Assembly (NCBI GenBank): GCA_964551735.1
Contig: CAZKEF010000019.1
Coordinates: 1 to 64,000 of the forward strand
Reading direction: 5' to 3'
DNA: 64,000 bases
Source: DAOUAT01 sp964551735
GTDB taxonomy: Bacteria; Chloroflexota; Anaerolineae; CG2-30-64-16
The notes beneath the pieces are model-generated. The model was given only the letters and a program-made list of their open reading frames with translations. It had not been told where the DNA came from and searched no databases. Shown in pieces: positions 25,824 to 34,108 of the stretch. Within the stretch, counting starts at the first letter, position 1. Each line of letters begins with the position of its first letter. The position numbers and the translations under genes are program-made.

Positions 25824-28189
25824 GCCGACCCAACAACCTGCACGCCGCGATAGATGCGTTCAACGCCAACGACGTGACAACCATGCTGCGCACGGCCGGC
25901 GTCCGCGACCTCCCCAAGACCAAAGAAGGCAAGACCAAACTGTGGCAGCAACAGATGACCGACCCGGCCCGGATCCGGGGGGTGCTGGCCCGGCTGCGGC
26001 CGCGACTCCGGCAGGCGCTGCAGGTGCTGCAGGCCATCGAAGGCGCGGAGCTGCGCACCGGCCGCTACCGGGGCCTGCTGGAACGCGCCGGCATCGTCAA
26101 GGCGTCGGTCTCTCAGGGGTACACCTGGCCCCCGCCCCGGCCTGAGAACGCCACCGACCCCACCACCTTCGAGGAGGTGCTGGCCCACCTGCTGCTGTAC
26201 GGGCTGGTCTGGTCGCACACGCTGCCCGAAGGCTCGCCGGCCACCGCGCGCATCGGCTTCGAGGGCGGCCTTTACGTCTACATCCCGGCCGAAGTCGCCC
26301 TTCACCTGCCGCCCGTGCCGCCGAAAGAACGCGCGCTGCTCCAGGTGACGCATGTGCTCAACGCCTCGGCGCGCACCTGCCAGCGCGACCTCTACCTGCT
26401 GTGGAGCGCTGCGCGCGAAGAGCCGCTGAGCCTGGTCGCCTCGGGTCTGCTGCGCATGAGCGACCTGCGCCGGGCCGCGAAGCAGCTTCTCATCCCCGAG
26501 GCCATCAGCACAGGCACCAAAGAGAGCGATTATCGCCGACTCTTCTTCCTGCGCCGTCTGCTCACTGGAGTGGATCTGCTGGAATACCAGCCCCTATTTG
26601 AAACCCTGATCGCGCAGTCCAACCCCGCCTTCCTGACCGCGTCACCCACGGAACGAGTGAAGGCCAGCTTCAGGAGCTGGCGGGACGGCAGTTGGTGGAA
26701 CGAGCTCTGGGCCACCTACGTGCCGGGCCAGACGCGCGCCAGCGGCACCGCGGCCACCTTCGCGCCCGCCGAAATTGGGAAGGCGCGCCGCAAGGTCCTG
26801 GAAACCCTGGTGACCCTGGTTCACAAGCATGAGAAGGAACAGACCAGCTTCCAAGGGTGGGTCGCCGTAGATGACCTGGCGGACACCCTGCATGACAGCA
26901 GCGAGGAATTCCTGATTGACCGCAAGACCGCGGAGGCGCAAGCGCGGGCCTACGGCTATTCCCGTTACGCCGGTCAGAACTTCTCCCCCTACATGTACAA
27001 CCAGCTCATGTGGCAGTGGGAGAGCTACGCCAGGAACGAAGAGGATGGCTGGAACGGCGTGGAGCGCGTCTTCATCGAGACGGTGTTGCGCGAAGGGCTT
27101 TATTGGCTGGGCCTGGCCGACCTGGGCTACGCGACGGAGGTCACGGCCGAGGGCGGCAAGGCGCCGCCGGGCCTGCTGGCCGTGCGCCTGACCGACATGG
27201 GCCGCTGGCTGCTGTTGGGCGCGGATGAACCCCAGATCCCCGAAGAAACCGGCCGCGTGGTGCTGCAGCCCAACTTCCGTATCTTCGCGTTCGATCCCAT
27301 CTCCGACAACGTTTTGGCGCGGCTGGACAGCTTCGCCAACCGGCTGAACGCGGAACGGGCCATCGAGTATGATCTTAGCCGTGAATCGGTCTACCGCGCT
27401 CAGTTGGCCGGCCAGTCGGCGCCGGAGATCGCGGCCTGGCTGGAACAGGTGACCAGGGCGCCGCTGCCGCAGAACGTGGCGCGCACCCTGGCGGAATGGC
27501 AGGCCGCGTTCGAGCGCATCGTCGTGCGGACGCAGGTGGGCTGGATCGAAGCAGCGGCGCCGGAGCTGGTTGATGTCCTCCTGGCCGACCCGGGGGTGCA
27601 GGGGGCCATCGTGAAACGCGCCACCCCCACCGGCCTGATCGTGCGCAGTGGCAAGATGGGACTGGTGGAGCGGGCGCTCCTGGCGGCGAGCGAGTTGCCG
27701 GAGCGCAGCGCGCGGGCCGATGCTGCGCAACCGGGCAGCATCATCGTGACCGACGATGGCACAGTACGGCCAGCCCAGCCGGCGCCGAGCCTCTACGTAC
27801 ACGGCGCGCTGCAGCCATTCACTGAGTGGATCGAGAACGGCTGGCGCATCACCCCTGCCAGCATCTCACGCGCGGCTGCCAACGGCACCGATGCAGCCGC
27901 GATCCTGGCTCAATTGGCGAGCATGGCAGCCGCTCCCATCCCGTCCGGGCTACAAGGCCGGATCAAGACATGGAGCAAACACTACGGCAGCGCCAGCATC
28001 GCCACCGTGACCCTGGTGCAGCTCCGCGATCAGGACACGTTGGACGAACTGCTGCGTGACCCGGAGCTCGCGCGCGTGCTCAAGCCCTTCGCGCCTGCGG
28101 CCAAGCTGGGCTTGGCCAGCATCGCGGCTGACAAAGTTGAGCACGTGCGCACCCTGCTGGCCGCGCGCGGCGTCGAGGTGTTCGGCTAA
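25820..28189 (+). CDS. XPB-operon protein 2, Helicase_C_3-like
   Basis: 789 residues, overlapping the previous gene by ATGA. The stretch VVLQPNFRIFAFDPISDNVLARLDSFANR (written in parts: VVLQPNFRIF, then FDPISDNVLARLDSFA, about residues 480-510) matches the core of Helicase_C_3-type domains, which accompany XPB-like helicases in bacteria. The end (LRDQDTLDELLRDPEL ... RTLLAARGVEVFG) shares the pattern seen at the end of the preceding protein. No Walker motif is visible, so it is probably not an ATPase itself. A large N-terminal helical part (about 1-450) is unassigned. Together with XPB and the middle protein it probably forms a DNA-repair or DNA-remodelling complex. Confidence 0.65.
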   Translation: MSRPNNLHAAIDAFNANDVTTMLRTAGVRDLPKTKEGKTKLWQQQMTDPARIRGVLARLRPRLRQALQVLQAIEGAELRTGRYRGLLERAGIVKASVSQGYTWPPPRPENATDPTTFEEVLAHLLLYGLVWSHTLPEGSPATARIGFEGGLYVYIPAEVALHLPPVPPKERALLQVTHVLNASARTCQRDLYLLWSAAREEPLSLVASGLLRMSDLRRAAKQLLIPEAISTGTKESDYRRLFFLRRLLTGVDLLEYQPLFETLIAQSNPAFLTASPTERVKASFRSWRDGSWWNELWATYVPGQTRASGTAATFAPAEIGKARRKVLETLVTLVHKHEKEQTSFQGWVAVDDLADTLHDSSEEFLIDRKTAEAQARAYGYSRYAGQNFSPYMYNQLMWQWESYARNEEDGWNGVERVFIETVLREGLYWLGLADLGYATEVTAEGGKAPPGLLAVRLTDMGRWLLLGADEPQIPEETGRVVLQPNFRIFAFDPISDNVLARLDSFANRLNAERAIEYDLSRESVYRAQLAGQSAPEIAAWLEQVTRAPLPQNVARTLAEWQAAFERIVVRTQVGWIEAAAPELVDVLLADPGVQGAIVKRATPTGLIVRSGKMGLVERALLAASELPERSARADAAQPGSIIVTDDGTVRPAQPAPSLYVHGALQPFTEWIENGWRITPASISRAAANGTDAAAILAQLASMAAAPIPSGLQGRIKTWSKHYGSASIATVTLVQLRDQDTLDELLRDPELARVLKPFAPAAKLGLASIAADKVEHVRTLLAARGVEVFG

Positions 28190-28195
28190 AGGGAC

Positions 28196-28924
28196 TTACA
28201 GATATAACGGCGCCATCTGCCGCCAGTAGCGGGCCTTGTGCGCGCGGCCTTCCCAGATGAACAGCTCGTGGGGGATGTCCTTTCCCCAGAGGACCTCGCT
28301 GAGCTCGATGTTGGTGCCGATGAACGGGTCGGCATCGCCGATCACCAAAGTGATCTCCAGCCGGCGCAGTTGGTCCAGGATCGCCTCATCCTCCAGGTTG
28401 GGGATGAAATGGAGCGGGGTGTTGAAATAGACATCTTCGTCATAATGGCCGTCCAGCAGATCGCGGAAGTCCTCTAGCGGCCGGGTCAGGTCATAGCGAC
28501 CGCTGAACGCGACGACCTTAGTCACCAACTCGGGGTGCCGAAACGCGAAGTTGACCGCGTGGAACGCGCCCATGCTGCACCCGTGGACGATGAGCGGCGT
28601 GTCCGGATTGCGCTCCTCGGAGAACGGCAGCACTTCTTCGAGGAGGTAGGCCTCATATTGCAAATGGCGGTGGATGCGATCTTCGGGGCTGCACTCCTCG
28701 CAGTAAAGGCTCTCCGCGTCCACGCTGTCCACGCAGTAGAGTTGAAGCCACCCCTCCTCGATCTTATCGCGCACCGACTCCACCAGCCCCCAGTCCTCGT
28801 AGTCGTAGAAGCGGCCCCCGCGCGTAGGGAATACCAACACGCGCGAGCCGGTCTCACCGAAGATGAGCAACTCCATCTCATGGCCCAGGTTCGGGCTGTG
28901 CCACATGTGGTATTCGCGGTTCAT
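28196..28924 (-). CDS. Alpha/beta-hydrolase, esterase D-like
   Basis: 242 residues. The nucleophile elbow is HGCSMGAFHA with Ser117, and a catalytic Asp (GDADPF) and His (EGRAHKARYW) are placed as in PF00756-type esterases. The early HxMELLIFGETGSRVLVFPTRGG stretch supplies the oxyanion region. It probably hydrolyses an ester in the cytoplasm; no signal peptide is present. The stop lies 6 bp from the stop of the converging XPB operon. GAGG precedes the ATG at 28924. The substrate is unknown. Confidence 0.85.
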   Translation of the reverse strand: MNREYHMWHSPNLGHEMELLIFGETGSRVLVFPTRGGRFYDYEDWGLVESVRDKIEEGWLQLYCVDSVDAESLYCEECSPEDRIHRHLQYEAYLLEEVLPFSEERNPDTPLIVHGCSMGAFHAVNFAFRHPELVTKVVAFSGRYDLTRPLEDFRDLLDGHYDEDVYFNTPLHFIPNLEDEAILDQLRRLEITLVIGDADPFIGTNIELSEVLWGKDIPHELFIWEGRAHKARYWRQMAPLYL

Positions 28925-28995
28925 GAAGAATAGCCTCGTTCACTGCAGGGGCAGTGCCTTGCGCCTGCCCTGGTCTGGGCGACCGTGAGAGCCTG

Positions 28996-29015
28996 CCCTG
29001 AGCGCAGTCGAAGGG
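28996..29015. repeat. Short CCCTGAGC-GTCGAAGGG palindromic repeat, copy 2
   Basis: CCCTGAGCGCAGTCGAAGGG lies between the esterase start and the SGNH gene end. It has the same outer CCCTGAGC and GTCGAAGGG parts as the element at 16417, with a different centre. Nothing else is visible in the gap 28925-29027. Confidence 0.65.
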
Positions 29016-29027
29016 GTGCGCCCCTAC

Positions 29028-29624
29028 TCAAGCAAACTTATGACGTTCGGTGTTCAACACCCGGGCCCACAGCCGATACCCCTCCGCGCTAAGGTGCAAG
29101 CCGTCGGCCAGAAAGAGCTCGGCCCGCGGCCGGCCACCGGAGCCGAGCATAGCGTGGAAGACGTCAATGTAGGCTGCGGTCGGCCAGCCGGCCAACTCAA
29201 CCTGAACCAGCCGGTTTGCTGCTTCGATCCGGTCGCGGATATGCGCCCGCGTGGGGCTTGGCTTGATCGAGATGAACGTGAACCGGACGGCCGGCAGGTG
29301 GCGCCGGACCTTGTCACGCAAGGATCGGAAGGAGCCGGCTACGTCTTCGGGCCGGCGGCCGTCACCCAGGTCATTGTCACCGGCATACAGCACGATGGAT
29401 GCCGGCGAACAAGGCAGCACCAGGCGTTCGAAAAAATAGACGCAGGCCGCCAGGGTCGCACCGCCAAACCCCAGGTTCACCACGCTGAGCCCCGGAAAGT
29501 CGGACGCCAGCGTCGTCCACAGGCGGATGGAGGAGCTGCCGTAGAATGCCACGACGCCCTGCAACGGCTGCGCTGCCCGCAGGGTCGCTTCCAGCCCCCG
29601 CACCTCGGGCTCATACCAATCCAT
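29028..29624 (-). CDS. SGNH/GDSL-family hydrolase
   Basis: 198 residues, with all four conserved blocks of the SGNH fold: block I FYGSSSIRLW (Ser31), block II Gly in NLGFGGAT, block III Asn in YAGDNDL (Asn84), and block V Asp-His in DGLHLSAEGY. These enzymes hydrolyse esters or acyl groups, often from sugars or lipids. There is no signal peptide, so it should act in the cytoplasm. It begins 18 bp after the sugar-kinase gene stop in the same direction, which hints at a shared role in carbohydrate handling. Start codon SD is weak. Confidence 0.9.
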   Translation of the reverse strand: MDWYEPEVRGLEATLRAAQPLQGVVAFYGSSSIRLWTTLASDFPGLSVVNLGFGGATLAACVYFFERLVLPCSPASIVLYAGDNDLGDGRRPEDVAGSFRSLRDKVRRHLPAVRFTFISIKPSPTRAHIRDRIEAANRLVQVELAGWPTAAYIDVFHAMLGSGGRPRAELFLADGLHLSAEGYRLWARVLNTERHKFA

Positions 29625-29642
29625 GGCTGTGGTGCCCCTGCG

Positions 29643-30536
29643 CTACTGACCGCGCTGTGTGTTAGAGAGACGTTCAGTCAGCAGCGCCAGCACGGCGGCC
29701 ACATCGCCGCGCCAGGGGCCAGGCTGCTCCTGCTTGAGGGTGGTCACCGCGCCGGCCCACGCGCACGCCTCGGCCGGGGACGCCGAGAGACGCTTGGTCA
29801 GGTAAGTCGCGAAGCAGGTGTCCCCGCGGCCGGTGCGGCCAGCCAGCGAGCGGGGGGTAAACGGGGCAAAATGAACTTCGCCGTCCGCCCACACGGTCAC
29901 CCCGGCCGACTGAGTGAGCACGATCTCGGTCGGGCCATAAACAGCCAGGGCACGCACGGCCGCCGCGAGGTCGGTCTCGCCCGTGATGGCCTCGGCCTCG
30001 GCGCGGTCCACCTTGAGGTAGGTGACGTGGCGCAGCCCCTCGGCCCTCTCCGGCCAGGGGCGGAACAGCAGCTCATCCCCAACCCGGACGCGCACGAAGC
30101 CCTGCACGTCCAGGGCCACCGGACCGCGAGCTGCCAGCCCCTGCAGCAGCGGCAGGTCTACCTCGCCCGCGATGATGGGGGTGATGGCGTAGATCCGCGC
30201 TCTCGCGTCCGGCACGTCCGCACGCTGGATCGGCCCTGCGAAGCCCAGCGGCACGCAAACACGGCGCTCCATGTCGGCCGAGTTGTAGGTGTTGGCGATG
30301 CCCGACGTCTCGGCCGCAGGCGCGGCGAAGACCGTCACCCCCGCTGCCCGGAGCTCTTCCAGCCTCGGGAAGTCGGCCTCCCGTAGCCGCGTCACCACCC
30401 CGACCCGCGCGCCCAGCCGCGCGGCCGCGATGGCGCCGTAATACGCGCCGCCGCCGGAGACGGTCTCGGACACGCCGTCAACGATGATCTGATCGACGGC
30501 AAAGTGACCGAGGAAGAGGAGGTCAAAATGTGTCAT
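29643..30536 (-). CDS. PfkB-family carbohydrate/nucleoside kinase
   Basis: 297 residues. The N-terminal VSGGGAYYGAIAAARLGARVGVVTR is the first PfkB signature region, and GRTGRGDTCFATYL near residue 233-246 is the second, with Asp239 as catalytic base. The family phosphorylates sugars such as ribose, fructose or 2-keto-3-deoxygluconate, or nucleosides, using ATP. The usual anion-hole DTxGAGD reads GRTGRGD, a mild departure. It is followed by the SGNH hydrolase in the same direction. The substrate cannot be read. Confidence 0.85.
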   Translation of the reverse strand: MTHFDLLFLGHFAVDQIIVDGVSETVSGGGAYYGAIAAARLGARVGVVTRLREADFPRLEELRAAGVTVFAAPAAETSGIANTYNSADMERRVCVPLGFAGPIQRADVPDARARIYAITPIIAGEVDLPLLQGLAARGPVALDVQGFVRVRVGDELLFRPWPERAEGLRHVTYLKVDRAEAEAITGETDLAAAVRALAVYGPTEIVLTQSAGVTVWADGEVHFAPFTPRSLAGRTGRGDTCFATYLTKRLSASPAEACAWAGAVTTLKQEQPGPWRGDVAAVLALLTERLSNTQRGQ

Positions 30537-30561
30537 AGTTTCATCTCGAAATCTGACTGAC

Positions 30562-30627
30562 GACCGCCGACGAACGACCGCTGAATCCTGACGCCCGTCT
30601 GCAGTCTACGGTCGTCGGTCGGCGGTC
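30562..30627. repeat. Intergenic inverted repeat of the GACCGCCGAC type
   Basis: Arms of 19 bp (30562-30580 and 30609-30627) pair with two mismatches around a 28-base loop, in the gap between the ABC ATPase and kinase genes. Parts of the motif recur in the gap at 43403-43429. Confidence 0.6.
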
Positions 30628-30655
30628 TGCCGTGAGTGGCCTTCAGTCAATCACC

Positions 30656-31732
30656 TCACGCCTTCGGCAACACATACAAACAATCCTCTAGGAACCGCAG
30701 CCCGACCTCCTGTCCCTCCGGGTGCAGCGCCATCCGCCGCGGGTCGCGCTCGACCACGGCCAGCGTCTGCCCGCCGGCTTCGATCTCATACTCGATGACG
30801 TTGCCCAGGTAGGCCGCGCGGCGCACCACGCCGGTCACGCTCGGTTGAGGCGGGTCGATCTCAACCATCTCGGGCCGGAGCACCAGCGTAGCGGACTGCC
30901 CGGCCGTGAAGCCGCCGGCCTGGGCGGCAACCGTGACCGTCGTGCCCAACACATCCAGGGCCAGGTAGCCGTCATGGCGATCCCGAACCGTGCTCTCGAG
31001 AAAGTTGGCCCGGCCGATGAAGTCGGCGACGAAGCGGGTGCGCGGCCGGCGGTAGATCTCGTCGGGTGAGCCGACCTGATCGATCACCCCCTTGTTCATC
31101 ACCACCACCTGGTCCGAGAGGGTCATGGCCTCCACCTGGTCGTGGGTGACGTAGACGCTGGTGATGCCGAGCTGCTTCTGGATGCGCCGGATCTCGCCCC
31201 GCATCTGCTCGCGCAGCTTGGCGTCCAGGTTGGAGAGGGGCTCGTCCATCAGCAGCACTTTGGGCTCCATCACCAGCGCGCGGGCCAGGGCGACGCGCTG
31301 CTGTTGGCCGCCCGAAAGCTGGTTGGGCGCGCGGTTCTCGTAGCCGGTAAGCTCCACCAGCTCCAACACGCGCGCGACCCGCCGCTTGATCTCGTCCTTG
31401 GGCCGCCGCTGCACGTTGAGGCCGTAGGCGATGTTCTCGAAGACGTTCAGGTGAGGAAAGATGGCGTAGCTCTGGAACACCATGGACATGTCGCGCTTGT
31501 GCGGCGGCAGGTCGTTGATGGCCTTGCCATCCAGCAGGATCTGGCCGCTAGTGGGGAACTCGAAGCCGGCGATCAACCGCAGCGTGGTGGTTTTGCCGCA
31601 GCCGGAAGGTCCCAGCAGCGTCACCAGGTCCCCCCGCCGGATGTCCAACGAGACGCCATCCACTGCCGTGACCTCGCCCACCCCGCCGCGCGCGGCGAAC
31701 GTCTTGACTAGATTATCGAGCACCAGATACAT
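30656..31732 (-). CDS. ABC importer ATPase (FbpC/PotA-like)
   Basis: 358 residues. Walker A GPSGCGKTT (41-49), signature LSGGQQQR (about 138-145) and Walker B VLLMDEPLSNLD (about 158-169) are intact, followed by the H-loop THDQVEAMTLS. The C-terminal part (about 245-358) is a TOBE-type regulatory domain, as in ATPases of Fe3+, putrescine, sulfate or 2-aminoethylphosphonate importers. It powers uptake through the fused permease, whose stop lies 3 bp before its start. The start is supported by GGGAG within the permease end. Confidence 0.93.
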   Translation of the reverse strand: MYLVLDNLVKTFAARGGVGEVTAVDGVSLDIRRGDLVTLLGPSGCGKTTTLRLIAGFEFPTSGQILLDGKAINDLPPHKRDMSMVFQSYAIFPHLNVFENIAYGLNVQRRPKDEIKRRVARVLELVELTGYENRAPNQLSGGQQQRVALARALVMEPKVLLMDEPLSNLDAKLREQMRGEIRRIQKQLGITSVYVTHDQVEAMTLSDQVVVMNKGVIDQVGSPDEIYRRPRTRFVADFIGRANFLESTVRDRHDGYLALDVLGTTVTVAAQAGGFTAGQSATLVLRPEMVEIDPPQPSVTGVVRRAAYLGNVIEYEIEAGGQTLAVVERDPRRMALHPEGQEVGLRFLEDCLYVLPKA

Positions 31733-31735
31733 AGT

Positions 31736-34036
31736 TTACGCTCCCAACGTCAGATCAACATCCCCACGGCCGCTCAGCAGCTTGTGGGTCACGAAGTACA
31801 GCACACCGATGGCGATGAGCACCACCACGATGATCACGGTGGAATAGCCGGCCGCGATGGCCACCCCGCCCTGCTCCCACTCGCTCAGGATGGAGGCGGT
31901 GACGATGCGCCAGCGCGCGCTGATCAGGAAGATGATGGCCGACAGGCTAGTCATGTGCCGGGTGAACGAGAAGATCAGGCCGGCCAGCAGCGCAGGCACG
32001 ATCAACGGCAGCGTCACCTTACGGAAGGTGTACTGCGCGTCGCCGCCCATGATGGCCGACGCCTCTTCGATGCTGGGGTCAATCTGCTGCAGCGCGGCGA
32101 CACCTGCGCGCACCGAGGCGGGAATGCTGCGCACCACAAACGCGGCGATGATGATGAACGGCGTGCCCACCAGCGCCAACGGCTTGCCCATGAAGCACAG
32201 CGCGGCGATCAGCGCGACCAGCAGTGCGGTTAACGCGACGCGCAGCCGGCCGGTGGTCTTGCCCAGCGCCAGCAGCGACATGAACGCGTACACGATCGCC
32301 AGCAGCGGCGTGGGGGTCTGGAAGAAGACCTTGATGTGATCGGCCACCTGGAAGATCGCGTTGCTCCAAAAGCCGCGCGGGATCGACCGGCTGAGCTGGG
32401 CGATGGGCTGCGCCACGTACTCGATCAGATCATATGAGAACAGGTACAGCCCCATGCCGATCAGCATCCAGCCGATGCCGCGGGACCGGCGCACCAGCCA
32501 GGTGTACAGGCCCAGCGCCACGTAGACGCCGCCCAGCACATAGTACAGGCCGACCGCGCCCAGCAGCGCGTTCAGCATTGCCAGCCCGACCCCCGCAGCA
32601 GTGCCCACGGCCAACGCGATCCACTGGTCACGACGCACGTGTAGGCCGGTGCGGGCCAGGTACAGCGCCAGCAGCGCATAGAGGACGCCGACCACGAACC
32701 ACGGTGGGGTGCTGAACGCCAACACGAAGCCGATGCCCAGGATGGTGCCGGGCACCGCGCCGCCCAGGTTCGAGACGAAGTCCACTGTATCCTTGCCGGA
32801 AAACTTCTTGCGCACCACCAGGAACGCGATCACCATACCGGTCAGCCCGGCGATGGGGGTGGCGAACGCGCTGAGGAACGTGGTGTCCAGCACCGATTCA
32901 ACCCCGCGCGTCACCATCAACCGCCACCATGCCAGCGTGGGGGTGAAATCCGTCCCCCAGGCCGTGGCAAATGACCCGTAGATGATGGCCGCGTAGAGCA
33001 CGATCACCAGGAAGCAAGTGAGATAGGTGATGGCAATGAACGGCCAGCGGATCCACGGCTCTTTGACGACAATGTGACCGCCGGTGGGTTTGCCGGTGAC
33101 CGAGACATAGGAACGGCGGGTGACGTAGTACCGCTGCACCAGGAACACGATCAGGGTGGGCAACAGGAGCACGAAAGCCAGCGCCGACGCCTTCTGGAAA
33201 TCGTACTCACCGGCCACGGCCAGGAAGATTTGGGCCGAGAGCACGGTGAAGTTGCCGGAGATAAACAGCGGGTTGCCCAGGTCGGCCAGCGATTCCACGA
33301 ACAGCAGCAGGAACGAGCCCGCGATGCCGGGGATCAGCAACGGCAGGGTGACGGTGCGGAAGATGTGCAGCTTGCCCGCGCCCAGGCTGTGCGCCGCCTC
33401 CTCCATGCTGGGGTCCAGCCGCTCCAGCATGGCGCGGACGATCAGGTACGCCACCGAGAAAAAGGTGATCACCTGCACGAACACCAGCCCGTCCAGCCCG
33501 TAAACATCGTTGATGCCCGGCCCGAAGGTCATGCCCAGGAGTTTACGCGTCACCAAGCCGTTGCGGCCGAACAGCAAGATGGTGCTGAGCGCCAGCGCGA
33601 ACGGCGGGGAGACGGTGGGCACCAGCGCCAACAGATGGATGAACCTGCTGCCGGGCGCGTTGCAGCGCACCATGGTGTACGCAAAGATGAAGCCCAGGAT
33701 CGTGCCGCCTGTTGCGGTCAACAAGCCCATCTGGAGGGTGTTCCAGAACACCAGCCGCGAATAGGGCCCGTAGTACGCGTCGACGTAACGCGCGAAGTAT
33801 TTGAAACTCAAGCGGGTGTACCAGGGGCCTGACGCGGTGGCATCTACGAAGCCGTTGGCAGTGCCGCGAAAGAGGGGATAAACGACAAAGATGAAGAGAA
33901 ATAGGCCACAAAACAACAAGCCGATCATCAACACAGGGTCACGTGCGATGAGGGCGAATTCCCGGTACCGCCGCTGCAGCGAGCTCAGGAACCGAGATGG
34001 GGTCGGAGGCGACACAGGAGGTGCAGAGACTGCCAT
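31736..34036 (-). CDS. Fused ABC permease (FbpB-like) with an extra membrane insertion
   Basis: 766 residues. Two binding-protein-dependent permease modules are fused, each with an EAA loop: EEAAHSLGAGKLHIFRTVTL at about 213 and EEASAIMGGDAQYTFRKVTL at about 657. This is the arrangement of FbpB/AfuB-type Fe3+ or phosphonate importers. Between the second module's LGIGFVLAFS (about 439) and its KPLALVGTPF (about 617) sits an extra about 170 residues with several hydrophobic segments that ordinary FbpB proteins lack. SD aggag precedes the ATG. The substrate-binding lipoprotein gene lies just upstream and the ATPase 3 bp downstream. Confidence 0.9.
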   Translation of the reverse strand: MAVSAPPVSPPTPSRFLSSLQRRYREFALIARDPVLMIGLLFCGLFLFIFVVYPLFRGTANGFVDATASGPWYTRLSFKYFARYVDAYYGPYSRLVFWNTLQMGLLTATGGTILGFIFAYTMVRCNAPGSRFIHLLALVPTVSPPFALALSTILLFGRNGLVTRKLLGMTFGPGINDVYGLDGLVFVQVITFFSVAYLIVRAMLERLDPSMEEAAHSLGAGKLHIFRTVTLPLLIPGIAGSFLLLFVESLADLGNPLFISGNFTVLSAQIFLAVAGEYDFQKASALAFVLLLPTLIVFLVQRYYVTRRSYVSVTGKPTGGHIVVKEPWIRWPFIAITYLTCFLVIVLYAAIIYGSFATAWGTDFTPTLAWWRLMVTRGVESVLDTTFLSAFATPIAGLTGMVIAFLVVRKKFSGKDTVDFVSNLGGAVPGTILGIGFVLAFSTPPWFVVGVLYALLALYLARTGLHVRRDQWIALAVGTAAGVGLAMLNALLGAVGLYYVLGGVYVALGLYTWLVRRSRGIGWMLIGMGLYLFSYDLIEYVAQPIAQLSRSIPRGFWSNAIFQVADHIKVFFQTPTPLLAIVYAFMSLLALGKTTGRLRVALTALLVALIAALCFMGKPLALVGTPFIIIAAFVVRSIPASVRAGVAALQQIDPSIEEASAIMGGDAQYTFRKVTLPLIVPALLAGLIFSFTRHMTSLSAIIFLISARWRIVTASILSEWEQGGVAIAAGYSTVIIVVVLIAIGVLYFVTHKLLSGRGDVDLTLGA

Positions 34037-34066
34037 GGTGTGCTCCTGAATGGGGGGACAAAAACA

Positions 34067-34099
34067 AGAAACCGGGTTTCTTGCAGAAACCCGGTTTCT
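34067..34099. repeat. Perfect AGAAACCGGGTTTCT hairpin inside the ABC operon
   Basis: Perfect 15-bp arms AGAAACCGGGTTTCT and AGAAACCCGGTTTCT with a 3-base loop. It lies between the stop of the substrate-binding protein gene and the permease start. It may lower downstream expression relative to the binding protein or stabilise its mRNA, as REP-type elements do in other importer operons. Confidence 0.8.
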
Positions 34100-34108
34100 G
34101 AAACGAAA

